Source: Pseudomonas fluorescens (GTDB lineage Bacteria > Pseudomonadota > Gammaproteobacteria > Pseudomonadales > Pseudomonadaceae). Taken from it: a DNA stretch of 39,823 nt. The stretch spans positions 1 through 39,823 of the forward strand of contig NZ_JAGGOF010000056.1 in assembly GCF_018614775.1 (NCBI RefSeq). The letters are read 5' to 3'. Below are positions 28,153 to 37,872 of this stretch, one piece after another (positions within the stretch are counted from its first letter, which is position 1; every line of letters begins with the position of its first letter). Made by a program: the position numbers and the translations under genes. Below the pieces are notes generated by a model. It was not told the DNA's origin and searched no databases. It saw only the letters and a list, made by a program, of their open reading frames with translations.

Positions 28153-28257
28153 GGCGTCATCGCGAGCAGGCTCGCTCCCACAGGGGATCTTCAGTGAACA
28201 CGGATGATCTGTTCAGAGCCGATCAACTGTGGGAGCGAGCCTGCTCGCGATGACGCC
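28153..28257. repeat. REPIN
   Basis: Two REPs with 31-nt perfectly complementary arms (28153-28183, 28227-28257) and a 43-nt loop, located between convergent araC-type and ABC-ATPase genes. Confidence 0.9.
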
Positions 28258-28279
28258 ATTAGAGCCAACCCAGTTCCAA

Positions 28280-29335
28280 TCAGGCCCCAAGCAACCGACA
28301 CGCATCAGCCGGGATGGTCACCGACACCGCATGCCCAATGCCCAGCTCCATCCCCTGGCACGGTGTACTCAGCGCCGTGAACGAAACCCCGGAACACGCC
28401 ACCGTGGTCTCGACGGTCGCGCCGATGTCCCGCACGAACGTCACCTTGCCCAGCAACCGATTACCCGCCGTCGCCTGGGGCGCGGACAGTTGCACGTCTT
28501 CGGGGCGTATCAGCAACTTGATCTTCTCGCCGACAACGGGACTGTGGCTGGCCGGCACATCCAGCGCGTCCCCGCCCGGCAGTCCCACCCGTCCTTTGCC
28601 CAACGTGGTCGCGGGAAAAATGTTGCCTGAGCCGATGAAGTCGGCAACGAACTCATTGGCCGGGTGCCGGTAGATCTCGATCGGCGTACCCACCTGCTGC
28701 ACCCGATGCTCGCCCAGCACCACCACGATGTCGGCCATGGTCATGGCCTCGCGCTGGTCATGGGTCACCAGGATGGTGGTGATGTTCAGCCGCTGTTGCA
28801 GTTGGCGGATTTCCACTTGCATCGACTCGCGCAGCTTGGCGTCGAGGGCCGACAGCGGTTCGTCGAGCAACAGGATTTTCGGCCGCGCGGCAATCGCCCG
28901 GGCAATCGCCACGCGCTGGCGCTGGCCGCCGGACAGCTTCGCCACCGGCCGGTCGATCATCGCCTGCAACTGGATCAGCTCCAGCAACTCCACCACCCGC
29001 GCCTGTTGCTCGGCCTTGCCCACGCCTCGAAGCTTCAGCGGATAGGCGATGTTTTCGCCAACGGTCATGTGGGGGAACAACGCCAACGATTGAAACACCA
29101 TCCCGAAGTTGCGCTGATGCGCCGGGGTGTGGCCGATGTCTTCGCCGTCCAGGCGGATCTCACCGCCGCTGAGGCTTTCCAGGCCGGCAATCATGCGCAG
29201 CAGCGTCGTCTTGCCACAGCCCGACGGCCCGAGAAAACACACCAGTTTGCCTTCGGGCAAATGCAGGTTCACCTCCTTGACCGCGCAAGCCGAGCCGTAA
29301 TGTTTCTCGACGTTTTCCAGTATCAGTCCAGTCAT
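28280..29335 (-). CDS. ABC transporter ATP-binding protein (polyamine/PotA type)
   Basis: A 351-aa ATPase that powers import. Walker A GPSGCGKTT, Q-loop VFQSLALFPHMTV, ABC signature LSGGQRQRVAIARAIA, Walker B ILLLDEPLSALD, and the switch His in LVTHDQREA are all present. The C-terminal TOBE domain (VGEKIKLLIRPEDVQL) is typical of the PotA/MalK group. It is the last gene of the leftward transporter operon, 15 nt after the permease. Confidence 0.93.
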   Translation of the reverse strand: MTGLILENVEKHYGSACAVKEVNLHLPEGKLVCFLGPSGCGKTTLLRMIAGLESLSGGEIRLDGEDIGHTPAHQRNFGMVFQSLALFPHMTVGENIAYPLKLRGVGKAEQQARVVELLELIQLQAMIDRPVAKLSGGQRQRVAIARAIAARPKILLLDEPLSALDAKLRESMQVEIRQLQQRLNITTILVTHDQREAMTMADIVVVLGEHRVQQVGTPIEIYRHPANEFVADFIGSGNIFPATTLGKGRVGLPGGDALDVPASHSPVVGEKIKLLIRPEDVQLSAPQATAGNRLLGKVTFVRDIGATVETTVACSGVSFTALSTPCQGMELGIGHAVSVTIPADACRLLGA

Positions 29336-29350
29336 GTCTTCACCTCGAAA

Positions 29351-30199
29351 TCAAAAGGAAACGCCGCCCTCGCCCACCAGTTTCTCCAACGCCCAGATCA
29401 ACACGAAGTCGATCAGCACGATGAGCACGGCAAACGAAAAAACGGTGGGGTCCAGCGACGACACGGTGCGGCTGTACATCCAGATCGGCACGGTCATGAC
29501 GTCGACGGTGTAGAGGAAATAGGTCACGGTGAATTCGTTGAATGAGACGATGAACGCCAGCAACATTCCGGCGAGGATCCCCGACTTCATCAACGGCACG
29601 ACCACATCGACGATGGCTCGCTGCGGTGAAGCCCCGAGCATCCGCGCGGCCTCCTCGACTTCACTGCCGATGCCGAGCATGGCGGCGGTGCAGTTCTTCA
29701 CCACGAACGGCAAGGCGAGAATGACGTGGGCAATGACCAGCCTCGAGGTGGTCATCTGGAATGGCAGGCTGTCGAACACCAGCAGCAGCGCCAGGCCCAG
29801 CACCACCATGGGAAACACCAGCGGCAGCGACATCAGTTGCAGCGCCACGGCCTTGCCACGGAACTCGCAACGGGTCAGTGCATAGGCCGCGGGCACCGCG
29901 ATCAGCGTGGCGAAGACCATCGTCAGGCACGCCACCAACAGGCTGGTGCCCATGGCCTGGCCCAGGCTCAGTACATCGCTGGTATCCGGTGAAACGAAGG
30001 TCTGCCAGGCCGCACGGTACCATTGCAGGCTGTAGCTGCTTGGCGGGAAATCCAGGTTCGCGGCGCCGCTGAAGGACATGACGATCATGGTCAGGATCGG
30101 CAACACCGCCAGCAGCAAGATCAGGCCCGACAGCAGCCCGACGGCCCGACCGGTTTCACCGGGCAACAGCGACGGGCGTTTCTTACTCAACGCGTTCAT
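29351..30199 (-). CDS. ABC transporter permease (PotC-like)
   Basis: A 282-aa inner-membrane protein with six predicted helices and the permease EAA loop (EEAARMLGASPQRAIVDVVVPLMKSGI). The start codon ATG overlaps the upstream permease stop by 4 nt (ATGA). It pairs with the PotB-like permease to form the channel. Confidence 0.92.
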   Translation of the reverse strand: MNALSKKRPSLLPGETGRAVGLLSGLILLLAVLPILTMIVMSFSGAANLDFPPSSYSLQWYRAAWQTFVSPDTSDVLSLGQAMGTSLLVACLTMVFATLIAVPAAYALTRCEFRGKAVALQLMSLPLVFPMVVLGLALLLVFDSLPFQMTTSRLVIAHVILALPFVVKNCTAAMLGIGSEVEEAARMLGASPQRAIVDVVVPLMKSGILAGMLLAFIVSFNEFTVTYFLYTVDVMTVPIWMYSRTVSSLDPTVFSFAVLIVLIDFVLIWALEKLVGEGGVSF

Positions 30200-31104
30200 T
30201 GGCAAGCCTCCAGCATCCGCCGACGGCGGCCGGTGAAATATTCGGACAGGGTCATGATCAGCAGCGTGGTCACGATCAACACCACTCCGGCGGCGGAGGC
30301 GGCGGGCCAGTTCATCAGCGGGGCGATCTGGTCGTGGACCATTACCGCCAGCATCGGCACCCGTCGACCGCCCAACAGCAGCGGTACGACAAAGCTGCTG
30401 GCGTTGTAGGCAAATACCAGCGTCGCACCGGTGATGATGCCGGGCAGGCTCATCGGCAACACCACCTGGCGAAACACCTGGAAACGGCTGGCGCCGAGGG
30501 TGGCGGCCGCCTCTTCATAACTGCGGGCCACGCCACGCATGGCGCTGGCGATGGGCAACACGGCCAGGGGGAACGCCGTCTGGACCAAGCCCATCAACAC
30601 GCCGTTCTGGTTGTACAGCAACATGATCGGCCGCTTGATCAGGCCCAGGCCCATCAGCGCCTGGTTGAGCATGCCCGCCGGCCCGAGGATCACCAGCCAG
30701 CCGTAGCTTTGCAGCAACAGGTTGACCAACAGCGGCAACAGCACCGCCGCCAGGAACACCCGTCGCAGCAATGGCGAGGCCAGGCGCGACATGGTGTAGG
30801 CCACGGGGATCGCCAGCAGCACGGCGACCACCGCACTGACCAGTGCCAGGCGCAAGGTCAGCAGCAGCGACTTGAGGTAGTAGGGTTCCAGCAACTGCCC
30901 ATAACTGGCGAGGCTGAACCCGCTCCACTCCGCGCCCTTGGTGCCGACGCTCATGCGCAACACCAACAGGCTGGCGGCGATCAGCACGCCGAGAAACAAC
31001 ATCGACGGCGACAGGAAAAGCCACGCCCGCGTCGTGGGCGAAATGCTCCGGCTTGAACGCATGGGCGCAGCGCTCTGCGGATGGGTTAACGGTTGGTGTT
31101 CCAT
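30196..31104 (-). CDS. ABC transporter permease (PotB-like)
   Basis: A 302-aa inner-membrane protein with six predicted helices. Its EAA loop reads YEEAAATLGASRFQVFRQVVLPMSLPGI. The N-terminal 30 residues are cytoplasmic and basic. It is separated from the binding-protein gene by a REP-rich 330-nt spacer, so the binding protein may be made in greater amount than the membrane parts. Confidence 0.92.
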   Translation of the reverse strand: MEHQPLTHPQSAAPMRSSRSISPTTRAWLFLSPSMLFLGVLIAASLLVLRMSVGTKGAEWSGFSLASYGQLLEPYYLKSLLLTLRLALVSAVVAVLLAIPVAYTMSRLASPLLRRVFLAAVLLPLLVNLLLQSYGWLVILGPAGMLNQALMGLGLIKRPIMLLYNQNGVLMGLVQTAFPLAVLPIASAMRGVARSYEEAAATLGASRFQVFRQVVLPMSLPGIITGATLVFAYNASSFVVPLLLGGRRVPMLAVMVHDQIAPLMNWPAASAAGVVLIVTTLLIMTLSEYFTGRRRRMLEACQ

Positions 31105-31154
31105 GGCAAGGTCTCGTCAGTGGAAAACGACAGAACAAAAAAATCTTCAAAACA

Positions 31155-31403
31155 CCCCATTTCCCTCTGGGAGCGAGCCTGCTCGCGATAGCGTCGGCAC
31201 TGCCAACATCTTCATCAACTGACCCACCGCTTTCGCGAGCAAGCTCGCTCCCACATTGGATTTCGGGTGGGACATAGAACCTGCATACACCCCCATTTCC
31301 CTGTGGGAGCGAGCTTGCTCGCGAAGGCGTCGGCACTGCCAACATCTCCATCAACTGACCCACCGCTTTCGCGAGCAAGCTCGCTCTCACACTGGATCTT
31401 GGC
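31155..31403. repeat. Tandemly duplicated REPIN unit (136-bp period)
   Basis: Copy A (31155-31290) and copy B (from 31291) repeat the same order: CCCCATTTCCCT, a REP, GCGTCGGCACTGCCAACATC, TCAACTGACCCACCGCTTTC, then an inverted REP. Copy B has a few substitutions and loses similarity near 31403. The four REP heads can form two or more stem-loops between the binding-protein and permease genes. Confidence 0.85.
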
Positions 31404-31432
31404 GGGCACCGGGACCGCGTTCGGCAGCTGAC

Positions 31433-32536
31433 TCAGGAAGAAAAAATTTCCGTGTACCGGCGGATCCACTGGTCATGCACCGTCGCCAGGAAGGTGTTGT
31501 CGTGCATGATCGCTTTGTCGGCGATTTGCTCCGGAGTGAGGATGTACGGGCTCTTGCGCGCTTCGGCGGAGATGATGGCCTTGGCATTGACCGGGCCATT
31601 GAAGATGTCTTCGGCCATCTTGCCCTGCACCAGCGGGTCGAGGGAGTGGTTGATGAAGGCATACGCCAGGTCGGTGTCTCCCGGGCGATTTTTTGGCATC
31701 ACCGAAAGCATCAGGTCGGTGTAGAACCCTTCCTTCATCCCGAACGTCGCGCCCAGGCCGTAGGCCGGGTCGCGGATCTGCTTGGGGAAGAATGCCGGCG
31801 CGTACAGTCCGCCCATGTCCAGGGAACCGGTGCGGAACAGTTCGGCGATCTGGTTCGGGTTTTCCCCCAGGGTCACCACCCGGTCCTTGAGTTCGGCGAG
31901 TTTCTTGAAGCCCGGCTCGATGTTGTGTTCGTCACCGCCGGCCAGCTTGGCGGCGATGATGATCAGGTCCATGGCCTCGGTCCAGTTCGGCGGCGGCAGG
32001 AAGATATTCGGCGCCAGCTCGGCGTCCCAGAGCGCGGCGTAACTGTCCGGCGCCTGTTTCAAGGTGCGGGTGCTGTAGACCAGGCTGTTGCACCACAACA
32101 GGTAACCAATGCCATGCCCGCCGGCGCCCGTGCGGTATTGAGCCGGCACGTCGACCAGATTGGGGAGGCGGTTCAGGTCCGGCTTTTCCAACAGCCCGGC
32201 CGCGGCCAGTCCTTCGGCGCCGACGCCGGCCAGGGTGATGACGTCGTACTGCGGCCGGTCGCCACCGGCCTTGAGCTTGGCGACCATTTCCGAGGTACTG
32301 CCGGTGCGGTCGGCAATGACCTTGGCCCCGGTCTTGGCCTCGAAGGTTGCGGCGATGTTGCGCAGCGCCGCCAGCCCGGTGTCATCCGACCAGGTCAGCA
32401 GGCGCAGAGTCTTGCCGACGAACCGCGTGTCGCTGGCCCGGGCGCTGATGAAAGGCACGCTCATGGCGGCGGCCGCGACCGAGACCACGCTGGCGGTCTT
32501 GATGAATTGACGTCTGTTCAGATCATGCTTGCCCAT
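31433..32536 (-). CDS. ABC transporter periplasmic substrate-binding protein (PotD/PotF type)
   Basis: A 367-aa extracellular binding protein. The N-terminus MGKHDLNRRQFIKTASVVS has a twin-arginine motif (RRQFIK) followed by a hydrophobic stretch ending near SARA, so Tat export is likely. The mature part resembles spermidine/putrescine-binding proteins (LRLLTWSDDTGLAALRNIAATFEAKTGAKV, YDVITLAGVGAEGLAAAGLLEK). GGGAG lies eight bases before the ATG. It is the first gene of the transporter unit. Ligand specificity cannot be read from sequence. Confidence 0.9.
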   Translation of the reverse strand: MGKHDLNRRQFIKTASVVSVAAAAMSVPFISARASDTRFVGKTLRLLTWSDDTGLAALRNIAATFEAKTGAKVIADRTGSTSEMVAKLKAGGDRPQYDVITLAGVGAEGLAAAGLLEKPDLNRLPNLVDVPAQYRTGAGGHGIGYLLWCNSLVYSTRTLKQAPDSYAALWDAELAPNIFLPPPNWTEAMDLIIIAAKLAGGDEHNIEPGFKKLAELKDRVVTLGENPNQIAELFRTGSLDMGGLYAPAFFPKQIRDPAYGLGATFGMKEGFYTDLMLSVMPKNRPGDTDLAYAFINHSLDPLVQGKMAEDIFNGPVNAKAIISAEARKSPYILTPEQIADKAIMHDNTFLATVHDQWIRRYTEIFSS

Positions 32537-32751
32537 GGAAGACTCCCTTTGTTTTTTTAAGTATGAGGTGGCTGAAACCGCTGCGCCCGTACCGTCCGAC
32601 GCCGACCAGAGCCCCGTATTGCAAAGGCTTAGTCGCTGTCGAAGGCCATCCTGGGGTTGCACAAAATCCCTGACTATCGATAAAAACTCATTGAAGCCAT
32701 GTTCCTGGCGCATGCCTTTTTTCGAGGCATGCATGACCTGATAACGTGCCG
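32537..32751 (-). promoter_or_regulatory. Spacer between aldehyde dehydrogenase and binding-protein genes
   Basis: About 215 nt without an ORF. A hairpin GCATGCCT/AGGCATGC (32710-32732, 7-nt loop) follows the dehydrogenase stop closely, but no T-run follows on the minus strand. The transporter promoter should lie between it and 32536. No exact box is assigned. Confidence 0.45.
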
Positions 32752-34200
32752 TCAGGCCGCCCGGATCACATGCTTGATTTCCTGGAACGCCGCCAAGCCC
32801 CACGGCCCCAGTTCACGGCCCAGGCTGCTCTGCTTGTAGCCGCCCCACGCCGCCTGGGGAAAAATCACCTGGGGCGCATTGATCCACACCAGCCCCGCCT
32901 GCAAAGCGTTGGCCACCTGCCCGGCGGCCTCGACATTCCGACTGACCACGCTGGCCACCAGGCCAAAGCGGCTGTCGTTAGCGAGCGCAATGGCCTGCTC
33001 AACGTCGCTGAAACGGCGCACGCACAGCACCGGCCCGAAGATCTCCTCGCACCACAGCGCACTGTCCAAGGGCACGTCAGTGAAGATCGTCGGCTGAAGA
33101 AAAAACCCGCGTGGCAGATGCGCCGGGCGCTGACCGCCGCACACCAGCGTCGCGCCGGCGCTCAAGCCTCGGTCGATGTGCCCCAGCACCCGCTGGTATT
33201 GCGCCTGATTGACCAGCGCGCCCATCTCCACGTCCGGGTCGAACGGATCGGCCACGTGAATCGCCTCGGCGCGAGCCTTGAGCCGTTGCAAGAACTCATC
33301 GGCCACCTCCTCGGCCACCAGCACCCGACTGGTGGCCGAACACATCTGCCCGGCGTTGAAGAAGCCACCGCCACAGGCCAGTTCCACCGCCAGCGCCAGA
33401 TCGGCGTCAGCAATTACCAACAGGGACGATTTGCCGCCCAGCTCCAGGCTCACGCCCTTCACCGTTTCCGCCGCCCGTTGCATCACTTGCACGCCTACCG
33501 CGTTGCTGCCGGTGAAGGAAATCTTCGCCACGCGCGGATCAGCGGCCAGCGGCGCCCCCACGGCCAGGCCAGTGCCGCAGACCAGGTTGAACACCCCGGC
33601 TGGCAAACCGCATTCGGCGATGATTGACGCCAGTTCCAACTCCGGCAACGGCGTGACTTCCGAAGGCTTGAGCACCACGCAGCAGCCGGCGGCCAGGGCT
33701 GGCGCGAGTTTCCAGGCGGTGGTGACCATCGGGAAATTCCACGGCACGATCAAGCCGACCACCCCGCAGGGTTCGCGGCGCAGGCGGGCGCTGAAATCAT
33801 CGCTGGGCAATGCGACCGAACTGTCCTGCCCGGCGTCCAGGCCTTCGGCCAACCCGGCGTAGTACTCGAAAGTCGCCACTACGTCATCGACGTCGATGGC
33901 CGCTTCAAACAGCGGTTTACCGTTGTTGCGCGATTGCAATTGCATCAACTGTTCACGCCCGGTCCGCACACCTGCGGCGATACGGCGCAGGATCGCACCA
34001 CGCTCGGCGCCCGTGGTTTTCGACCATTGGCCGAAAGCCCCCTTCGCGGCGCTCAAGGCATGATCGACAGCGCTCTCATCGCCGCCATACACGGTGGTCA
34101 GCAGCGCTTCGGTCACCGGGTTGATCACCCGCAGAGGGTCCCCGCCCGACGACCATTGGCCGTTGATGTACAGGCCGTCCAACGCAATGGGCAGACTCAT
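32752..34200 (-). CDS. NAD(P)-dependent aldehyde dehydrogenase
   Basis: A 482-aa ALDH-superfamily enzyme oxidising an aldehyde to a carboxylate. PWNFP (153-157), general-base Glu253 (LELGGK) and nucleophile Cys287 (GQMCSA) are in place. The sequence type is betaine-/amino-aldehyde-like. Its ATG overlaps the stop of the AruI-like decarboxylase (ATGA), so it most likely takes the aldehyde made by that enzyme, such as 4-guanidinobutyraldehyde (inference). Confidence 0.93.
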   Translation of the reverse strand: MSLPIALDGLYINGQWSSGGDPLRVINPVTEALLTTVYGGDESAVDHALSAAKGAFGQWSKTTGAERGAILRRIAAGVRTGREQLMQLQSRNNGKPLFEAAIDVDDVVATFEYYAGLAEGLDAGQDSSVALPSDDFSARLRREPCGVVGLIVPWNFPMVTTAWKLAPALAAGCCVVLKPSEVTPLPELELASIIAECGLPAGVFNLVCGTGLAVGAPLAADPRVAKISFTGSNAVGVQVMQRAAETVKGVSLELGGKSSLLVIADADLALAVELACGGGFFNAGQMCSATSRVLVAEEVADEFLQRLKARAEAIHVADPFDPDVEMGALVNQAQYQRVLGHIDRGLSAGATLVCGGQRPAHLPRGFFLQPTIFTDVPLDSALWCEEIFGPVLCVRRFSDVEQAIALANDSRFGLVASVVSRNVEAAGQVANALQAGLVWINAPQVIFPQAAWGGYKQSSLGRELGPWGLAAFQEIKHVIRAA

Positions 34201-35834
34201 TGCGACACCCCGCTCATCCAGCGCGCCTGATCGATTTCGATCAGCGTCGGGCCCTGGCGGTCGCTGGCCGCAAGCAACGCGGCCTGCAGTTGCGCCGCGT
34301 CGTCGATGGCTTCGGCGGCGCAGCCCAGGGCCTTGGCGACGCCGATGAAATCCGGGGTATAGATGTCCACGCCCACCGGTTCGATGGCGCGGTTGACCAT
34401 GTACTTCTTGATCTCTTCGTAGCCTTGGTTATTCCACAGCAGCACGATTACCGGCACGCGCGCCTCCACGGCACTGGCCAGTTCCGGCAGGGTGAACTGC
34501 AACCCGCCGTCGCCGATCAGGCACACCACCGGCGGGCGACCGAGGCCCTGGTCCTGGCCGCCGAGCCAGGCGCCAATGGCCGCTGGCAGCGCATAGCCGA
34601 GGGTGCCGTAGCCGGTGGATGAATTGAACCAGCGCCGCGGCCGTTCCAGGTTGAACGTCAGGTTGCCGGTGTACACCGGTTGGGTGGAGTCGCCGACGAA
34701 AACCACGTCGGGCAATGTTCGCAAAACACTGTCGAGAAAAACCGTCTGGGCGCGGGCCGCTGCGTCCCAACTGCCTTCCAGTTCTGCACGCAACCGGGTG
34801 GCACGGGCAGCGCCCCACTCGCTGCAGCGCTCGGTCAACGGCTGACGGTTTAACTCATCGAGCAAGGCGCAGGCGGCGGCGCGAGCGTCGGCGACCAGTG
34901 CCAGGCGCGGCGGGTAGTTGCGCACGGTCTGGTCTGGGTCGATGTCGATACGCAACAACGCTCCCGGGATCTCGAAGCCGCCGGCAAAGGTGACGTCGTA
35001 GTCGGTTTCGGCCAGTTCGGTGCCGATGGCCAATACCACATCCGCTTCGGCGACCAACGCGCGGGTGGCGACCAGGCTCTGGGTGGACCCGATCAGCAAC
35101 GGATGACGGGACGGCAACAAGCCTTTGGCATTGATGGTCAACGCCACCGGTGCGCCAAGGCGCTCGGCCAGCTCGGTCAATTCGATGCCGGCGTCGATGG
35201 CGCCGCCACCCGCCAGGATCAGCGGCCGTCTGGCCGACGCCAGCAGGGCCGTCATCTGTTTCACCGCACTCGGCGCGGCGCCGGCACGGTTGATGTTCAC
35301 CGGGGTGCTGGCGAGCAACGCGTCGGCGTCTTCGACCAGCACGTCCAGCGGGATTTCGATGTGCACCGGCCGCGGGCGCCCGGCCTGGAACACCGCGAAG
35401 GCCCGGGCCAGCACGCCGGGCAATTCGGCGGCGGACATCAGCGTGTGGGAAAACGCCGCGACCCCGCCCACCAGCGCCGCTTGATTGGGCAGCTCATGCA
35501 ACTTGCCGCGTCCACCACCCAACTGACTGCGCGACTGCACACTGGAGATCACCAGCATCGGGATCGAATCGGCGTAGGCCTGACCCATGGCGGTGGTGAT
35601 ATTGGTCATGCCAGGGCCGGTGATGATGAAGCACACGCCGGGCTTGCCGCTGACGCGGGCATAACCGTCGGCCATGAAGCCTGCGCCCTGCTCGTGACGC
35701 GGCGTCACATGGCGGATACTGGAACGGGCCAGCCCGCGATACAGCTCGACGGTGTGCACGCCGGGAATGCCGAACACCTGCTCCACGCCATAACCTTCGA
35801 GTAACTTGACCAATACTTCGCCGCACGTTGCCAT
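34197..35834 (-). CDS. ThDP-dependent 2-oxoacid decarboxylase (AruI-like)
   Basis: A 545-aa enzyme of the acetolactate-synthase-like thiamine diphosphate family. Catalytic Glu48 lies in RHVTPRHEQGAGFMADGYAR. The cofactor motif starts at GDGGLQFTLPELASAVEARV and ends in LLWNNQGYEEI. FGIPGVHTVELYRGL is typical of the 5-guanidino-2-oxopentanoate (2-ketoarginine) decarboxylase group, AruI in P. aeruginosa. In the arginine transaminase pathway AruI makes 4-guanidinobutyraldehyde. The start was set at ATG 35834 after an AAGG site; GTG at 35840 is possible. No AruH-like aminotransferase is seen nearby. Confidence 0.85.
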   Translation of the reverse strand: MATCGEVLVKLLEGYGVEQVFGIPGVHTVELYRGLARSSIRHVTPRHEQGAGFMADGYARVSGKPGVCFIITGPGMTNITTAMGQAYADSIPMLVISSVQSRSQLGGGRGKLHELPNQAALVGGVAAFSHTLMSAAELPGVLARAFAVFQAGRPRPVHIEIPLDVLVEDADALLASTPVNINRAGAAPSAVKQMTALLASARRPLILAGGGAIDAGIELTELAERLGAPVALTINAKGLLPSRHPLLIGSTQSLVATRALVAEADVVLAIGTELAETDYDVTFAGGFEIPGALLRIDIDPDQTVRNYPPRLALVADARAAACALLDELNRQPLTERCSEWGAARATRLRAELEGSWDAAARAQTVFLDSVLRTLPDVVFVGDSTQPVYTGNLTFNLERPRRWFNSSTGYGTLGYALPAAIGAWLGGQDQGLGRPPVVCLIGDGGLQFTLPELASAVEARVPVIVLLWNNQGYEEIKKYMVNRAIEPVGVDIYTPDFIGVAKALGCAAEAIDDAAQLQAALLAASDRQGPTLIEIDQARWMSGVSQ

Positions 35835-35948
35835 TGCCACTGCCTTTTTTCTTGTCCTGGAATGGCCTCATTGAACGGTCAGGGCATAGCGGCAACAATG
35901 GATAAAAAGTCATACTAGCCATGTCCTCAGGTCATGGCTTGGATCCAA
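35835..35948. promoter_or_regulatory. Decarboxylase / LysR divergent promoter region
   Basis: A 114-nt spacer between divergent genes, the usual location of LysR operators. I see no clear T-N11-A palindrome that I would assign. Confidence 0.4.
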
Positions 35949-36830
35949 ATGAAACGACTTCCCCCGCTTCCGGCGCTGCACACGTTTCTGATCACAGCCC
36001 AGTGCTGCAACTTCACCCGGGCCGCCGAACAGCTGCACATCACCCAGGGCGCGGTGAGCCGGCAGATCGCCGGGCTGGAAGATCACCTGGGTTATGTGCT
36101 GTTCCAACGCCAGGCCCGCGGCCTGAGCCTGACGGCGGAAGGGGCGGCGTGGTTGCCACGGGTGCAGCAAGTGTTCAGCCTGATTGGCGATGCGGTGGAG
36201 CAGATCGGCGAAAAGCACCAGACCCTGCAACTCAAGGCGCCGACCTGCGTGATGCGTTGGTTGCTGCCGCGCTTGCTGCAATGGCAGAAGGAGCGCCCGG
36301 ACGTGCCGGTGGAGCTGACGACCACGGTCCGGCACGGTGTGGATTTCCAGCGCGAAGCCTTCGACGCGGCCGTGATCTATGGCCCGCCACCCGACACCTC
36401 ACTGGCCTGCCTGCACCTGTTCGATGAACAGCTGACGCCGGTCTGTTCCCGCCCGGTGCTGGACGGTCCCGTGCCGTTGCGTGAACCCGCCGACCTGCAG
36501 CAACACCTGCTGTTGCACCCCACCCGCGACGAACGCGACTGGACGGCCTGGCTGGACGCCGCCGACGTGCACTTGAGCAACGTCAGCAAGGGCCAGCATT
36601 TCGAGACCCTGGACCTGGCGATGTCAATGGCTTCCCAAGGCACCGGCGTGGCGATTGGCGACTGGTCGCTGATCGGCGAAGACCTGAGCGCCGGCAGGCT
36701 GGTGATGCCGTTCGAGCTGAAGGTCAGGACCGGGCTGGGTTATCACCTGGTGTTCCCGCGCAAGGCCCAGGCGTCGGGGCCGTTGCAGGAACTGATGGGG
36801 TGGTTGGTGGAGCAGGCCCGGGCACGGTAA
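35949..36830 (+). CDS. LysR-family regulator (GcvA type)
   Basis: A 293-aa LysR regulator. MKRLPPLPALHTFLITAQCCNFTRAAEQLHITQGAVSRQIAGLEDHLG is the GcvA-like start; the ligand domain follows (MRWLLPRLLQWQKERPDVPVELTTT, GTGVAIGDWSLI). GGAT lies six bases before the chosen ATG. Another ATG at 35934 would add five residues. It is divergent from the decarboxylase-dehydrogenase pair and probably controls it (inference). Confidence 0.9.
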   Translation: MKRLPPLPALHTFLITAQCCNFTRAAEQLHITQGAVSRQIAGLEDHLGYVLFQRQARGLSLTAEGAAWLPRVQQVFSLIGDAVEQIGEKHQTLQLKAPTCVMRWLLPRLLQWQKERPDVPVELTTTVRHGVDFQREAFDAAVIYGPPPDTSLACLHLFDEQLTPVCSRPVLDGPVPLREPADLQQHLLLHPTRDERDWTAWLDAADVHLSNVSKGQHFETLDLAMSMASQGTGVAIGDWSLIGEDLSAGRLVMPFELKVRTGLGYHLVFPRKAQASGPLQELMGWLVEQARAR

Positions 36831-36852
36831 CTGCCCTGCGATAGGGATGTGA

Positions 36853-37872
36853 TCAAAGCAGATTCGGCGCCTGCACCGGTTCGATCTGCGCCCAGTGCGA
36901 GATGTCTTCGCGGTGCTGTTGCAGATAAGGCAGCACCGCCCCCAGCAGCGGCGCCTTGAACGCCTCCTGGAAACGATGGGCCAGGCCCGGGATCAACTTC
37001 AACTGACTGCCCTGGATGTGTGCCGCCAGGTGTACGCCGTGCATCACCGGCAGCAACGGGTCGGCAGTGCCGTGGACGACCAGGGTCGGCACCCGCAGTT
37101 GATTGAGCAGCGCCACCCGGCTCGGTTCGGCCAGGATCGCCATGATCTGGCGCTTCACGCCTTCGGGGTTGAAGGCCCGGTCATAGGCCACGGCGGCCTG
37201 ATGCAACAATACCTGGCGGTCATCGACCACCAGCGGGCTGCCCAACGCGGCCAACAGGTCGGCCTGTTGCTCCAATGCCACTTCGCGATTCGGCGCGCTG
37301 CGCCGCGACAGCAATTGCACCAGTGCCGCACTCGGTGCCGGCAGGCCTTCGGCGCCGGAACTGGTCATGATCAGCGTCAGGCTCTCGACCCGCTGCGGCG
37401 CCATGGCGGCCATGTGCTGGGCGATCATCCCGCCCATGCTCACACCCAATACGTGAAAGTTCTGCACCTGCAAGGCGTCCATCAGCCCCAGCCCGTCGCC
37501 CGCCATGTCGGCCAGGGTATACGGTGCCGACACCGGCAAGCCGAGCTTGTAGCGCAGGGCTTCAAACGTCAGGTTGGCGCTGCCGGGCGCCTGGCGCCAG
37601 GTGGACAGGCCGACGTCGCGGTTGTCGTAGCGAATCACCCGGAAGCCCTGCTCGCACAGCGCAACCACCACTTCGTCCGGCCAGTGGATCAACTGTCCAC
37701 CCAACCCCATCACCAGCAACAACGCCGGATCCGAGGCACGGCCAATGCTCTGGTACGCCAGGCTGACCTGATCCAGATCGACCCGTTGGGTCGGCACATT
37801 CACGTCACAACGAGAAGCCGCCATCGACGGCAGGCCGAATAACAACGCGGCCAGGAAAATGAATACACGCAT
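36853..37872 (-). CDS. Secreted alpha/beta hydrolase
   Basis: A 339-aa hydrolase with an N-terminal signal peptide ([20 protein letters not shown]). Nucleophile Ser145 is in GVSMGG, the acid in [11 protein letters not shown], and the catalytic His in IPGLAHRF. The oxyanion-side [12 protein letters not shown] and [14 protein letters not shown] are typical of the RdmC/methylesterase-like group. Substrate unknown. It stands alone: 20 nt from the LysR stop convergently, with no operon partner. Confidence 0.87.
   Translation of the reverse strand: MRVFIFLAALLFGLPSMAASRCDVNVPTQRVDLDQVSLAYQSIGRASDPALLLVMGLGGQLIHWPDEVVVALCEQGFRVIRYDNRDVGLSTWRQAPGSANLTFEALRYKLGLPVSAPYTLADMAGDGLGLMDALQVQNFHVLGVSMGGMIAQHMAAMAPQRVESLTLIMTSSGAEGLPAPSAALVQLLSRRSAPNREVALEQQADLLAALGSPLVVDDRQVLLHQAAVAYDRAFNPEGVKRQIMAILAEPSRVALLNQLRVPTLVVHGTADPLLPVMHGVHLAAHIQGSQLKLIPGLAHRFQEAFKAPLLGAVLPYLQQHREDISHWAQIEPVQAPNLL

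Noticed and set aside
31155..31403. Repeat cluster as a CRISPR array
   Set aside because: The repeats are palindromic REPs with shared linkers and irregular spacing; no unique equal-length spacers and no cas genes.
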